From SG8-41 sp036555615 (GTDB taxonomy: Bacteria; Pseudomonadota; Gammaproteobacteria; Burkholderiales; SG8-41), in assembly GCA_036555615.1 (NCBI GenBank), contig DATBKZ010000098.1, forward strand, positions 1-64,000: a stretch of 64,000 bases of DNA, in the 5' to 3' direction. Positions within the stretch are counted from its first letter, which is position 1. Every line of letters starts with the position of its first letter. Shown here piece by piece: positions 7,989 to 16,636 of this stretch. A program made the position numbers and the translations under genes. Under the pieces are notes generated by a model. That model ran no database searches. It was given only the letters and a program-made list of their open reading frames with translations, and was not told where the DNA came from.

Positions 7989-8819
7989 TCACCAGACGAG
8001 GCTGGCGAGAAAGCGCAGCGACGCGGCGAGCAGGAACAGCCCGAACGCGACTTCGAGCACGCGCCGCGAAAGGGCGTGGGCCATTTTCGCGCCGTAGGAA
8101 GCGGTGACACTCGACACCGGCGCCATCAACGCAAACCCGATCAGCGACACGAAGCCGATCGACAGCGGCGGCATTTGCGCCTGGTGCGGCAGACCGGCGA
8201 CGATGTAGCCGAGCGTGCCGGCGAGCGCGATCGGCACCACGATGCCGGCGGAGGTCGCGACCGCCTGATGGATCGGCTTTCCGTAGAGCGTGAGCACCAT
8301 GGTGCATAGCGAGCCGCCGCTGACGCCGGTGAGCGAGGCCATCAGCCCGACCGCGAGGCCGTAAAGGCGCGTTAGCGGATGCTTTGGCAGGTTGTCCCCC
8401 AGCCGCCACGATTGCCGGGCGAACAGGAGCTTGCCGGCGATAATCGTCGCGATGACGATGAAGGCGATCTTGAAGACCGGCGACGGCGCCACCGTGGCGA
8501 TGGCCGAACCAATGGCGATGCCGACGATCACGCCTGGCGTCCACTGCCACACGACGTCCATGAGCACCGCACCGGTCGAGCGATGCGTCAGATACGAGCG
8601 GATATTGGTCGGCACCATGATCGCGAGCGACGTGCCGATGCAGAGCTGCATATGCACCGCGTCCGGCACGCGAAGGAGGCGAAACACTTCGTAGAGAACC
8701 GGCACCACGACCACGCCACCACCGACGCCGAACAGGCCGGCGAGCAGTCCGGCCACCACGCCGCCGGCCATGATGGCCGCGGCGAGGAGGAGCAGTTCAT
8801 CGAGCGCGACACCGGGCAT
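7989..8819 (-). CDS. TauE/SafE family sulfite exporter-like protein
   Basis: 276-residue inner-membrane protein with about eight hydrophobic helices. It shows the two family repeats, each starting with a Gly-rich helix (GVVAGLLAGLFGVGGGVVVVP near residues 20-40, LTGVSGGSLC near 160-170). Members export sulfite or sulfoacetate or take up other small anions. It is convergent with the Bug gene and divergent from the regulator at 8874. The substrate is unknown. Confidence 0.85.
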   Translation of the reverse strand: MPGVALDELLLLAAAIMAGGVVAGLLAGLFGVGGGVVVVPVLYEVFRLLRVPDAVHMQLCIGTSLAIMVPTNIRSYLTHRSTGAVLMDVVWQWTPGVIVGIAIGSAIATVAPSPVFKIAFIVIATIIAGKLLFARQSWRLGDNLPKHPLTRLYGLAVGLMASLTGVSGGSLCTMVLTLYGKPIHQAVATSAGIVVPIALAGTLGYIVAGLPHQAQMPPLSIGFVSLIGFALMAPVSSVTASYGAKMAHALSRRVLEVAFGLFLLAASLRFLASLVW

Positions 8820-8873
8820 GCCGCCACGATAACAGGGTCAGCAGAGGGTCGTGCGACGGAGTAGCCTCTCATC

Positions 8874-10094
8874 ATGGACGCCCTGATCTCCGCCGCCGCG
8901 CGTGCTCTCGCCGCCGGCGACGCGCTTGGCGCCCTGAAGCGAGTTGCCCTGCGCAAAGATCCGCCTGCATTGGCCCTGCGCGGCATCGCCATGGCGCAAC
9001 TCGGCGAGTATCCGCGCGCCCGCGAGCTCCTGCGGCGCGCCGCCCGCGGCTTCGGCGCCCACGAGGAGCTGGCGCGCGCGCGCTGCGTCGTCGCCGAAGC
9101 CGAGGTGGCGCTGGCCATGCGCAATTTCAGCGGCTCGCCACGCGCGCTGGCGGTGGCGACGGCCACGCTGGAGACGCGCGGCGATCACGCCAACGCGTTG
9201 CAGGCGCGGCTGATCGCGGCGCGTCGGCTCCTGCTGCTCGGCCGCCTCGATGAGGCTGCGGACGCGCTGGCGCGCCTCGATGTGCGCGGCTTGCCGCCGT
9301 CGCTCGGGGCGGTAGCCGAGTTGAGTGCCGCCGAGCTGGCGCTGCGATCGCTGCGCACCGCCCCGGCGCGAGTTGCGTTCGCCCGCGCGCACGATGCGGC
9401 CCTGCGCGCGGGCATCCCGGCGCTCCTGGCCGAGGTGGCGGAGGCGCGGACTGCGCTCGATCGTCCCGCGGCGCGGCGCCTCTTTCCCGGATGCGAGCTG
9501 GCGCTACGGCTCGGCGAGGCGGCAGAGCTCCTGGCGTCGGGAGCACTGGTCATCGATGCCTGCCGTCGCGGATTGCGCGCCGGCAATGTGTGGGTTCCGC
9601 TGGCGAGCCGCCCGGTGCTGTTCGCGCTGGCGCGAGTGCTTGCCGAGGCGTGGCCGGGCGATGTCGATCGGCAATCGATGATCGCCAGCGCGTTCCGCAC
9701 GCGCCAGCCCGACGAGACGCACCGAGCGCGCCTGCGGGTCGAGATCGGCCGCCTGCGGGCGCTCGTGGCGGGGCTCGCGCGTATCGAAGCCACCGCGCGA
9801 GGCTTCGCCCTGCGGCCGCGTGGGGCGGGTGACGTCGTCGTCCTGGCGCCGCCCATCGACGGGGACGAGGCGTCGCTGGTGGCGCTGCTCGCCGACGGAG
9901 CGGCGTGGTCGACCTCGGCGCTGGCGCTGGCGTTGGGCGCCAGTCAGCGCACCGTTCAGCGCGCGCTCGTTGAGCTGGAGGCCGCCGGACAGGCGCGCTC
10001 TATCGGGCGGGCGCGGTCGCGTCGCTGGCTGACGCCGCCGCTCGCCGGTTTCACGACAATCTTGTTACTCCCCACCGCGCTCCCGGTTCAGTAG
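8874..10094 (+). CDS. TPR-like protein with C-terminal helix-turn-helix domain
   Basis: 406-residue, very Ala/Arg-rich cytoplasmic protein. Residues about 1-210 are helical repeats resembling tetratricopeptides (ALRGIAMAQLGEYPRARELLRRAA and similar units). The last 70 residues form a winged helix-turn-helix with SALALALGASQRTVQRALVELE and a basic wing ARSRRW. This is a likely transcription regulator with a sensory TPR array. It heads a co-directional set with a beta-propeller, a CxxC peptide and a DUF899 protein, which it may control. I do not recognise a named homologue. Confidence 0.7.
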   Translation: MDALISAAARALAAGDALGALKRVALRKDPPALALRGIAMAQLGEYPRARELLRRAARGFGAHEELARARCVVAEAEVALAMRNFSGSPRALAVATATLETRGDHANALQARLIAARRLLLLGRLDEAADALARLDVRGLPPSLGAVAELSAAELALRSLRTAPARVAFARAHDAALRAGIPALLAEVAEARTALDRPAARRLFPGCELALRLGEAAELLASGALVIDACRRGLRAGNVWVPLASRPVLFALARVLAEAWPGDVDRQSMIASAFRTRQPDETHRARLRVEIGRLRALVAGLARIEATARGFALRPRGAGDVVVLAPPIDGDEASLVALLADGAAWSTSALALALGASQRTVQRALVELEAAGQARSIGRARSRRWLTPPLAGFTTILLLPTALPVQ

Positions 10095-10135
10095 AGTTGC
10101 CTTGCGGCCCAGATACAGCCGCAAGGAGACAAGCG

Positions 10136-10825
10136 ATGAGCAGCGAGAAAGGCAGGAAGAGTTCCCAGGCGACGGTGCGCACGGCCGAGATCGTGCGCGA
10201 GTACGGCCCCTTCGCCGGCTCCGAGCGCATCCACGGCGTCACACACGACGGACGCCGCGTCTGGGCCGCCACGGACCATGGGCTGGTCGCATTCGATCCC
10301 GCGAGCGGCGAGATCACGCGCACGCTCGACCGCGCCTGCGACGCCGGCACCGCCTTCGACGGCCAGTATCTCTATCAGATCGCCGAGGCGCGCATCGACA
10401 AGATCGATCCCGCCAGCGGTAAGGTAGTGGCCTCGATCCCGGCCCCCGGCAAGGGCAACGATTCGGGGCTCGCCTGGGCCGAGGGCAGCCTGTGGGTGGG
10501 GCAGCACCGCGATCGCAAGATTCACCAGGTCGATCCCGCGACCGGCGCGGTCATCCGCACCATCGAGTCCAACCGCTTCGTGACCGGCGTGACGTGGGTC
10601 GACGGCGAGCTGTGGCACGGGACCTGGGAAGGGGACGAGAGCGACATCCGCCGGATCGACCCGAAGAGCGGCGCCGTGCTCGAGCGGCTACAGATGCCGC
10701 AAGGCGTCGGCGTCAGCGGGCTCGAGTCCGACGGGGCGGACCTTTTTTATGCGGGCGGCGGACGCAGCGGCAAGGTACGCGCCGTGCGGCGACCGAAGCG
10801 CGCCGCGTCGGGCGCCCGGAGGTAG
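10136..10825 (+). CDS. Beta-propeller protein (SMP-30/glutamine cyclotransferase-like)
   Basis: 229-residue cytoplasmic protein with no signal peptide, started at ATG 10136 behind AAGGAG. It is built of about five four-stranded blades, each around 40 residues, with recurring phrases VWAATDHGLVAFDPASGE, LYQIAEARIDKIDPASGK, LWVGQHRDRKIHQVDPATG and IRRIDPKSG. This is the pattern of NHL/PQQ-like propellers. A catalytic site cannot be named. It ends two bases before the ATG of the small CxxC membrane peptide. Confidence 0.72.
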   Translation: MSSEKGRKSSQATVRTAEIVREYGPFAGSERIHGVTHDGRRVWAATDHGLVAFDPASGEITRTLDRACDAGTAFDGQYLYQIAEARIDKIDPASGKVVASIPAPGKGNDSGLAWAEGSLWVGQHRDRKIHQVDPATGAVIRTIESNRFVTGVTWVDGELWHGTWEGDESDIRRIDPKSGAVLERLQMPQGVGVSGLESDGADLFYAGGGRSGKVRAVRRPKRAASGARR

Positions 10826-10827
10826 CC

Positions 10828-11043
10828 ATGTGCCCCGCATGTATCGCAAGCATGGCCTGGATCGCTGCCGGCGCCGCCTCAACGGGCGGCCTCGCCGCCG
10901 TGGTGGCGATCAGGCTCCGCGGCAGGAACGGCGACAAAGAGAGCGATGAACATGGAGATGACCAAGGAGATGCAAATGGAAATGCCGAAAGTGGTTACAC
11001 ACGAGGAATGGCTGAAGGAGCGGATCGAGCTGCTCGCCGCTGA
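10828..11043 (+). CDS. Small CxxC membrane peptide
   Basis: 71-residue frame starting MCPACIAS, then one hydrophobic helix (residues 8-29) and a charged, Asp/Glu-rich tail. The CPAC motif right at the N-terminus resembles a thiol-redox or metal-binding site. Its ATG lies two bases after the propeller stop. Its tail overlaps the DUF899 gene by 68 bases in another frame, so the tail sequence is constrained by two genes. Short length makes it less certain than its neighbours. Confidence 0.55.
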   Translation: MCPACIASMAWIAAGAASTGGLAAVVAIRLRGRNGDKESDEHGDDQGDANGNAESGYTRGMAEGADRAARR

Positions 11044-11677
11044 GAAGGCGTTCACGCGCCAGCGTGACGAGCTGACGCGCCGCCGGTTGGCGATGCCCTG
11101 GGAGCGCGTCGAGAAGAGCTACGTCTTCGACACGCTCGAGGGCAAGCGCACGCTCGCCGAGCTGTTCGAAGGCCGCAGCCAACTGCTGGTGCAGCACTTC
11201 ATGTTCGGGCCGGGCTGGAAGGAGGGCTGCAAGAGCTGCTCCTTCATGGCCGATCACACCGACGGCGCGAACGTGCACCTGGCGCAGCGTGACGTCACGC
11301 TGCTGGCCGCCTCGCGCGCGCCGCTCGCCGAGATCGAGCGCTTTCGCCGGCGCATGGGCTGGCAGTTCAAATGGGTGTCCTCACATGGCGGCGACTTCAA
11401 CCATGACTTCGGCGTGAGCTTCACGCCGGAAGAGGTCGCCAAAGGCGAGGTCCACTACAACTATGGCACGTGGCCTTTCCCGCACGAGGAATTGCCCGGC
11501 ATCAGCGTGTTCTACAAGAACGGCACGGGCGAGGTCTTTCACACCTACTCGACCTACGGGCGCGGCGTGGAAGTGATGATGGGAACGTACCGCCTGATGG
11601 ATCTGACCCCCAAGGGCCGCGATGAGGACGGCCAGCGCTACACCATGGAGTGGGTGCGGCACCACGACCGCTACTAG
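10976..11677 (+). CDS. DUF899 family thioredoxin-like protein
   Basis: 233-residue protein of the DUF899 family, which has a thioredoxin-like fold and no settled function. Visible signatures are HEEWLKERIELLAAEK at the start, LLVQHFMFGP, GCKSCSFMADH (a CxxC pair near residue 85), LAQRDVTLLAASRAPL and a histidine/tyrosine-rich end. ATG 10976 has AAGGAG six bases upstream and is preferred over the in-frame ATG at 10946. With the CxxC peptide just upstream, a shared thiol chemistry is plausible but inferred. Confidence 0.85.
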   Translation: MEMPKVVTHEEWLKERIELLAAEKAFTRQRDELTRRRLAMPWERVEKSYVFDTLEGKRTLAELFEGRSQLLVQHFMFGPGWKEGCKSCSFMADHTDGANVHLAQRDVTLLAASRAPLAEIERFRRRMGWQFKWVSSHGGDFNHDFGVSFTPEEVAKGEVHYNYGTWPFPHEELPGISVFYKNGTGEVFHTYSTYGRGVEVMMGTYRLMDLTPKGRDEDGQRYTMEWVRHHDRY

Positions 11678-11690
11678 CCGGCTTCGCGGC

Positions 11691-13205
11691 TCAGCGCCGC
11701 TTGCTGCCGAGCAGGCTGCCTAGAACGCCTCGAACGATCTGCCGGCCGACCTGGCTGCCGATCGCGCGCGCGGCGCTCTTGGCCGCGGCTTCGACCGCGC
11801 CCTCGCGGCGCCCGCCGCGCGGCCCGGTCGAGCCGCCGAGAAATTCACCCAGCGCGCCGAGCAGCCCGCCGCCGCCGCCGGCAGGCTGTCCCGCCGCTGC
11901 CGCCGGCGCGCCCGCTGCGCCGGTCCGCTCGGCGACGTGCTGCGCGAGCTTCTCGTACGCCGACTCGCGGTCCTCGGTCTTGTCATAGGTGCCGGCGAGA
12001 GGAGAGCCCTTGACGAGCCGCCCGCGCTCCTGCGCGGTGATCGGCCCGATGCGCGTGCCCGGCGGTACCACGAAGGCGCGCTCGACGATCGTCGGACGGC
12101 CCTTTTCATCCAGCATCGAGACCAGCGCTTCACCCACGCCCAGCTCGGTGATGGCCGTCTCCACGTTCAGCTTGGGGTTTGCCCGCAGCGTGGTCGCCGC
12201 GGACTTGACCGCCTTCTGGTCGCGCGGCGTGAACGCCCGCAGCGCGTGCTGCACCCGGTTGCCGAGCTGGCCGAGCACGGTGTCGGGAATGTCGAGCGGG
12301 TTCTGCGTCACGAAATAGACGCCGACACCCTTGGAGCGGATCAACCGCACGACCTGCTCGACTTTCTCCAGCAGCGCCGGCGGCGCCTCGTTGAAGAGGA
12401 GGTGCGCCTCGTCGAAGAAGAACACGAGCCTGGGCTTCTCCGGGTCGCCGACCTCCGGCAACTCCTCGAACAGCTCCGAGAGCAGCCACAGCAGCAGCGT
12501 CGAGTAGAGCTTGGGCGCGGTCATCAGCTTGTCGGCGGCGAGAATGTTGATGACGCCGCGGCCCTTGCCGTCGGTCTGCATGAGGTCCTGGATGTTGAGC
12601 GCGGGCTCGCCGAAGAACTTGTCTGCGCCCTGCTGGTCGAGTGCCAGCAGCCCGCGCTGGATCGCGCCGATCGAGGCCGAGGAGATGTTCCCGTACTGCG
12701 TGGTGAACTGCTTCGCATTGTCGCCGACGTGCTGGAGCATCGCGCGGAGATCCTTGAGATCGAGCAGCAGCAGCCCGTTGTCGTCGGCGATCTTGAAGGC
12801 GAGGGAGAGGACTCCCGCCTGCGTCTCGTTCAGCCCCAGCATGCGCGCGAGGAGCAACGGCCCCATTTCCGAGATCGTGGTGCGCACCGGGTGGCCCTGC
12901 TGCCCGAACGCGTCCCAGAACACGACCGGGCATGCTTCGAACGCGACGTCTTTGAGCTTGAGGAGCTCGATGCGCTCCTTGATCTTGCCCTTCGCTTCGC
13001 CCGGCTGTGAGAGGCCCGCGAGATCGCCCTTCACGTCGGCCATGAACACCGGCACGCCGATGCGGGAGAGCGCCTCGGCGATCCGCTGCAGCGTGACCGT
13101 CTTGCCGGTGCCGGTGGCGCCGGCGATCAACCCATGGCGGTTGGCGAATTGCGGCAGCAGGCAGAGTTCGGACTTGGCTATGGCGACGAGCAGCGGTTCT
13201 GGCAT
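11691..13205 (-). CDS. DUF853 family HerA-like ATPase
   Basis: 504-residue ATPase of the HerA/FtsK-related DUF853 group, probably DNA-associated and cytoplasmic. The Walker A motif is GATGTGKT (residues 29-36) and the Walker B block LVFFFDEAHLLF (about 258-269). The C-terminal quarter contains a flexible Gly/Ala-rich linker followed by a short helix that could be membrane-associated. Length is normal for the family. It is divergent from yebC across 66 bases. Function beyond ATP hydrolysis is unproven in the family. Confidence 0.85.
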   Translation of the reverse strand: MPEPLLVAIAKSELCLLPQFANRHGLIAGATGTGKTVTLQRIAEALSRIGVPVFMADVKGDLAGLSQPGEAKGKIKERIELLKLKDVAFEACPVVFWDAFGQQGHPVRTTISEMGPLLLARMLGLNETQAGVLSLAFKIADDNGLLLLDLKDLRAMLQHVGDNAKQFTTQYGNISSASIGAIQRGLLALDQQGADKFFGEPALNIQDLMQTDGKGRGVINILAADKLMTAPKLYSTLLLWLLSELFEELPEVGDPEKPRLVFFFDEAHLLFNEAPPALLEKVEQVVRLIRSKGVGVYFVTQNPLDIPDTVLGQLGNRVQHALRAFTPRDQKAVKSAATTLRANPKLNVETAITELGVGEALVSMLDEKGRPTIVERAFVVPPGTRIGPITAQERGRLVKGSPLAGTYDKTEDRESAYEKLAQHVAERTGAAGAPAAAAGQPAGGGGGLLGALGEFLGGSTGPRGGRREGAVEAAAKSAARAIGSQVGRQIVRGVLGSLLGSKRR

Positions 13206-13215
13206 GGCGCCTCCC

Positions 13216-13232
13216 CGTGATAAAATTTCACG
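13216..13232. promoter_or_regulatory. Palindrome in the divergent DUF853/yebC gap
   Basis: CGTGA-TAAAATT-TCACG is a perfect 5-bp inverted repeat around an AT-rich core, in the only stretch between two divergent genes. It could be an operator, and TAAAAT could serve as a -10 box. Inference from position and symmetry only. Confidence 0.35.
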
Positions 13233-13271
13233 TATTTTAGCGAGTCAACCTGCACTTGGCAGGGGCAGCAC

Positions 13272-14003
13272 ATGGCAGGTCACAGCAAGTGGGCAAACGT
13301 CCAGCACCGCAAAAACCGGCAGGACGCGAAACGCGGCAAGATCTTCACCCGCCTGATCAAGGAAATCACGGTCGCGGCGCGCCTGGGCGGCGGCGATCCC
13401 GGCTCCAACCCGCGGTTGCGGCTGGCGGTGGACAAGGCCTACGCCCAAAACATGCCCAAGGACAACGTCGAGCGCGCCATCAAGCGCGGCAGCGGCGGCC
13501 TCGAAGGCGCGAATTACGAGGAGATCCGCTACGAGGGCTATGGTATCGGCGGCGCGGCGGTAATGGTGGATTGCATGACGGACAACAAGACGCGCACCGT
13601 GGCGGACGTGCGCTCCACGTTCACCAAGCACGGGGGCAATCTGGGCGGGGCGGGCTCCGTCGCGTTCCTGTTCAAGCATTGCGGCCAGCTCGTGTTCGCG
13701 CCCGGCACGGACGAGGACGCGCTCATGGAGGCCGCGATCGAGGCGGGCGCGGAAGACGTCATCACCAATGACGATGGCAGCATCGAGGTCGTGACCGCGC
13801 CCAACGACTTCGTCGCCATCCGCACGGCGCTGGAGCAGAAGGGCTTCAAGGCCGCGCTTGCCGAAGTGACGTTCAAGCCGACGGCCGAAAATTCGATGAA
13901 GGGCGACGACGCCGCGCGCATGCAGAAGCTGATCGACGCGCTCGAGGGCATCGACGACGTGCAGGAAGTGTATACCACAGCGGTGATCGAGCAGCCGGCT
14001 TGA
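13272..14003 (+). CDS. yebC: YebC/PmpR family protein
   Basis: 243-residue protein of normal family length beginning MAGHSKWANVQHRK, the almost invariant YebC N-terminus. Other signatures are GSNPRLRLAVDKA, NVERAIKRGSGG and ALMEAAIEAGAEDV. The family was first described as DNA-binding regulators and more recently linked to translation of difficult peptide sequences. It precedes ruvC with a TTGA overlap, the usual yebC-ruvC-ruvA-ruvB order in proteobacteria. Confidence 0.96.
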   Translation: MAGHSKWANVQHRKNRQDAKRGKIFTRLIKEITVAARLGGGDPGSNPRLRLAVDKAYAQNMPKDNVERAIKRGSGGLEGANYEEIRYEGYGIGGAAVMVDCMTDNKTRTVADVRSTFTKHGGNLGGAGSVAFLFKHCGQLVFAPGTDEDALMEAAIEAGAEDVITNDDGSIEVVTAPNDFVAIRTALEQKGFKAALAEVTFKPTAENSMKGDDAARMQKLIDALEGIDDVQEVYTTAVIEQPA

Positions 14004-14536
14004 GCGGGCGCGCCCCCACACGCATACTCGGCATCGATCCGGGGCTCTCCGTCACCGGATACGGCATCCTCGACATCAGCAGCAACCGTCTCACCTATGT
14101 TGCCAGCGGCCGCATCCGCACGCCGGCCGGACAGCTTGCGCTGAGGCTGAAGACCATACTCGATGGCCTGAACGAGGTGATCGCGGCCCACCATCCGGCG
14201 CAGATCGCGCTCGAGAAGGTATTCTTCAATGTCAATCCCCAGTCGACGCTGCTGCTCGGCCAGGCCCGCGGCACGGCCATCTGCGCGGCGGTGCTGCACG
14301 GCCTGCCGGTCGCGGAGTACACTGCATTGCAGGTGAAGCAGGCGGTGGTGGGCAACGGCCATGCGCAGAAGCGGCAGGTGCAGGACATGGTGCGGCGGCT
14401 GCTGCAGCTGCGCGCCGATCCGAGCCCGGACGCTGCCGACGCGCTCGCCTGTGCCATCTGCCACGCGCACGGCGGGCAGGGCCTCGGGCGCCTCGCGACC
14501 GCCGGCTTCCGCATGAAACGCGGCCGCCTGGTTTGA
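14000..14536 (+). CDS. ruvC: Crossover junction endodeoxyribonuclease RuvC
   Basis: 178-residue Holliday-junction resolvase. The RNase-H-fold acidic residues are visible in GIDPGLSVTGYG (residue 13 region), IALEKVFFNVNPQS and the C-terminal DAADALACAICHAH. The TTG start overlaps the yebC stop, giving tight translational coupling. Together with ruvA and ruvB downstream it completes the branch-migration and resolution machine. Confidence 0.96.
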   Translation: MSGRAPTRILGIDPGLSVTGYGILDISSNRLTYVASGRIRTPAGQLALRLKTILDGLNEVIAAHHPAQIALEKVFFNVNPQSTLLLGQARGTAICAAVLHGLPVAEYTALQVKQAVVGNGHAQKRQVQDMVRRLLQLRADPSPDAADALACAICHAHGGQGLGRLATAGFRMKRGRLV

Positions 14537-14611
14537 GATGGCCGGGAATACACTCAGGCCGGCAGAGAGTCGAGGGCCATCCTTGAGTGCTTTTTCCATT
14601 TTGGGGTATCC

Positions 14612-15190
14612 ATGATTGGGAGGATCCACGGCAAGCTCCTCGAGAAGCACCCGCCCCAGATCGTCGTGGACGTCCAGGGTGTCGGCTACGAGCTCGACGT
14701 GCCGATGAGCACCTTCTACCAGCTGCCTGCAACGGGCGCGGAGGTCGCGCTCTATACCCATCTCGTCGTCCGCGAGGACGCGCACCAGCTCTTCGGATTC
14801 GCCACGGAGCCCGAACGGCGCGCCTTCCGTCAGCTCCTTCGTATCAGCGGAGTCGGCGCGCGAACCGCGCTCTCGGTGTTGTCCGGGCTCTCGGTCGCGG
14901 ACCTGCGCGATGCCGTGAGCAGCCAGGATGGCGGCCGGCTCACCAAGATACCGGGCATCGGCAAGAAGACCGCGGAGCGCCTGCTGCTGGAGCTGCGCGA
15001 CAAGCTCGACGCGGTCGCCGTCGTGTCCGCCGCGGGAACGGGCGACGGGCAGGCAGGCGACATCACCAATGCGCTGCTGGCGCTTGGCTATAATGAACGC
15101 GAGGCGGGGTGGGCGTTGAAGCAGTTGCCCGCCGGCCTGGCGGTCGCCGACGGCATCCGGCAGGCGCTGAAGCTGCTCTCGAAGCAGTGA
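14612..15190 (+). CDS. ruvA: Holliday junction branch migration protein RuvA
   Basis: 192-residue protein beginning MIGRIHGKLLEKHPP. Domain I is an OB fold (residues 1-64). Domain II has helix-hairpin-helix motifs (RISGVGARTALSVLSGL and IPGIGKKTAERLLLELRDK), and a flexible linker is followed by the RuvB-binding domain III (GDITNALLALGYNEREA). The ruvA stop is one base from the ruvB ATG. Confidence 0.97.
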   Translation: MIGRIHGKLLEKHPPQIVVDVQGVGYELDVPMSTFYQLPATGAEVALYTHLVVREDAHQLFGFATEPERRAFRQLLRISGVGARTALSVLSGLSVADLRDAVSSQDGGRLTKIPGIGKKTAERLLLELRDKLDAVAVVSAAGTGDGQAGDITNALLALGYNEREAGWALKQLPAGLAVADGIRQALKLLSKQ

Positions 15191-15191
15191 C

Positions 15192-16238
15192 ATGATCGAG
15201 ACCGATCGCCTGATCTCCACCGCGCCCGCCTCGCCCCAGGAGGAAGCGCTCGAGCGCACGCTGCGGCCGAAGCTGCTCGAGGAGTACGTCGGGCAGGAAA
15301 AGATCCGCAACCAGCTTTCCGTCTTCATCGAGGCCGCGCGCCGGCGCAAGGAGGCGCTCGACCACGTCCTGCTGTTCGGCCCGCCGGGTCTCGGCAAGAC
15401 GACGCTCGCGCACATCATCGCGCGCGAGATCGGCGTCAATCTCCGCCACACCTCGGGACCGGTGCTCGAGCGTCCGGGCGACCTCGCCGCGCTCCTGACC
15501 AATCTCGAGCCGAACGACGTGCTGTTCATCGACGAGATCCACCGCCTGCCGCCGGTGGTGGAGGAGATTCTCTACCCCGCGCTCGAGGACTACCAGCTCG
15601 ACATCATGATCGGCGAGGGCCCCGCCGCCCGCTCGGTCAAGCTCGACCTGCCTGCCTTCACGCTCGTCGGTGCGACCACGCGCGCGGGCATGCTCACCAA
15701 TCCGCTGCGCGACCGTTTCGGGATCGTGGCGCGGCTCGAGTTCTACTCGCTCGAGGAGTTGACGCGCATCGTGCAGCGCTCGGCGAAGCTGCTCGGCATC
15801 GAGGTCTCCGGCGAGGGCGCGCACGAGATCGCCGGCCGCTCGCGCGGCACGCCGCGCGTCGCCAACCGACTGCTGCGCCGCGTGCGGGACTTTGCCGAGG
15901 TGAAGGCGAAGGGCAGGGTGACGCGCGAGGTGGCGGACGCGGCGCTGAAGCTGCTCGACGTGGACGCGATCGGGCTTGATGTGATGGACCGCAAGCTCCT
16001 CCTCGCAGTGATCGAGAAGTTCGCCGGCGGCCCCGTCGGCATCGAGAACCTCGCCGCCGCGATCGGCGAGGAGCGCGATACCATCGAGGACGTGCTCGAG
16101 CCCTATCTCATCCAGCAGGGGTATCTCCAGCGCACATTGCGCGGCCGCATGGCGACCGTCTCCGCCTACCGCCACTTCGGCCTCGCGCAGCCCGCTCGCA
16201 CCGGCACGCCGGACCTGTGGGAGCAGCCCAAAGAGTGA
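15192..16238 (+). CDS. ruvB: Holliday junction branch migration ATPase RuvB
   Basis: 348-residue AAA+ motor. The Walker A is GPPGLGKT (residues 63-70), the Walker B VLFIDEIHR (about 113-121). The sensor and arginine-finger region reads ATTRAGMLTNPLRDRFG, and the C-terminal winged helix ends GRMATVSAYRHFGL. Its TGA stop overlaps the GTG of the ybgC gene, linking the ruv and tol clusters. Confidence 0.97.
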   Translation: MIETDRLISTAPASPQEEALERTLRPKLLEEYVGQEKIRNQLSVFIEAARRRKEALDHVLLFGPPGLGKTTLAHIIAREIGVNLRHTSGPVLERPGDLAALLTNLEPNDVLFIDEIHRLPPVVEEILYPALEDYQLDIMIGEGPAARSVKLDLPAFTLVGATTRAGMLTNPLRDRFGIVARLEFYSLEELTRIVQRSAKLLGIEVSGEGAHEIAGRSRGTPRVANRLLRRVRDFAEVKAKGRVTREVADAALKLLDVDAIGLDVMDRKLLLAVIEKFAGGPVGIENLAAAIGEERDTIEDVLEPYLIQQGYLQRTLRGRMATVSAYRHFGLAQPARTGTPDLWEQPKE

Positions 16239-16636
16239 TTTTCACGTGGCCGGTCCGCGTCTACTACGAGGATACCGACCTCGGCGGGGTAGTCTATTAC
16301 GCGAATTACCTGAAGTTCCTGGAGCGCGCGCGCACCGAGTGGCTGCGCGCGCTCGGCTTCGAGCAGACTGCGCTCGCGCGGGACCACGGCGTGGTGTTCG
16401 TGGTGAGCTCGCTCGCCATCGATTACCTCAAGCCGGCGGCCTTCAACGATGAGCTTGCCGTGACGGTGGAACTCCAGAGGCTCGGGGCGGGACAAATCAT
16501 CCTGATGCAGACCATCGCGCGCGACGGGCAGGCGCTCGCGACGGCGCGGGTGCGGCTGGGGTGCGTCAACCCGAGCACATTCAGGCCCGTTAGAATACCG
16601 GAGCCCGTCATTGCCAAAGTAGACAGCCGCGCGTGA
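16235..16636 (+). CDS. ybgC: Tol-Pal system-associated acyl-CoA thioesterase
   Basis: 133-residue hotdog-fold thioesterase with the signature RVYYEDTDLGGVVYYANYLKF, whose Asp is the catalytic residue. The GTG start makes a GTGA overlap with ruvB; a GTG 18 bases upstream is less likely, since MIFTWPVRV matches the usual N-terminus. It opens the ybgC-tolQ-tolR-tolA-tolB-pal-cpoB cluster and overlaps tolQ by four bases. Confidence 0.93.
   Translation: MIFTWPVRVYYEDTDLGGVVYYANYLKFLERARTEWLRALGFEQTALARDHGVVFVVSSLAIDYLKPAAFNDELAVTVELQRLGAGQIILMQTIARDGQALATARVRLGCVNPSTFRPVRIPEPVIAKVDSRA

Noticed and set aside
11937..13010. 357-residue plus-strand frame over the HerA-like gene
   Set aside because: Antisense to an intact ATPase with Walker motifs; composition is typical of high-GC shadow frames.
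13538..15529. 663-residue minus-strand frame
   Set aside because: Antisense to yebC, ruvC, ruvA and ruvB, all of which are certain.
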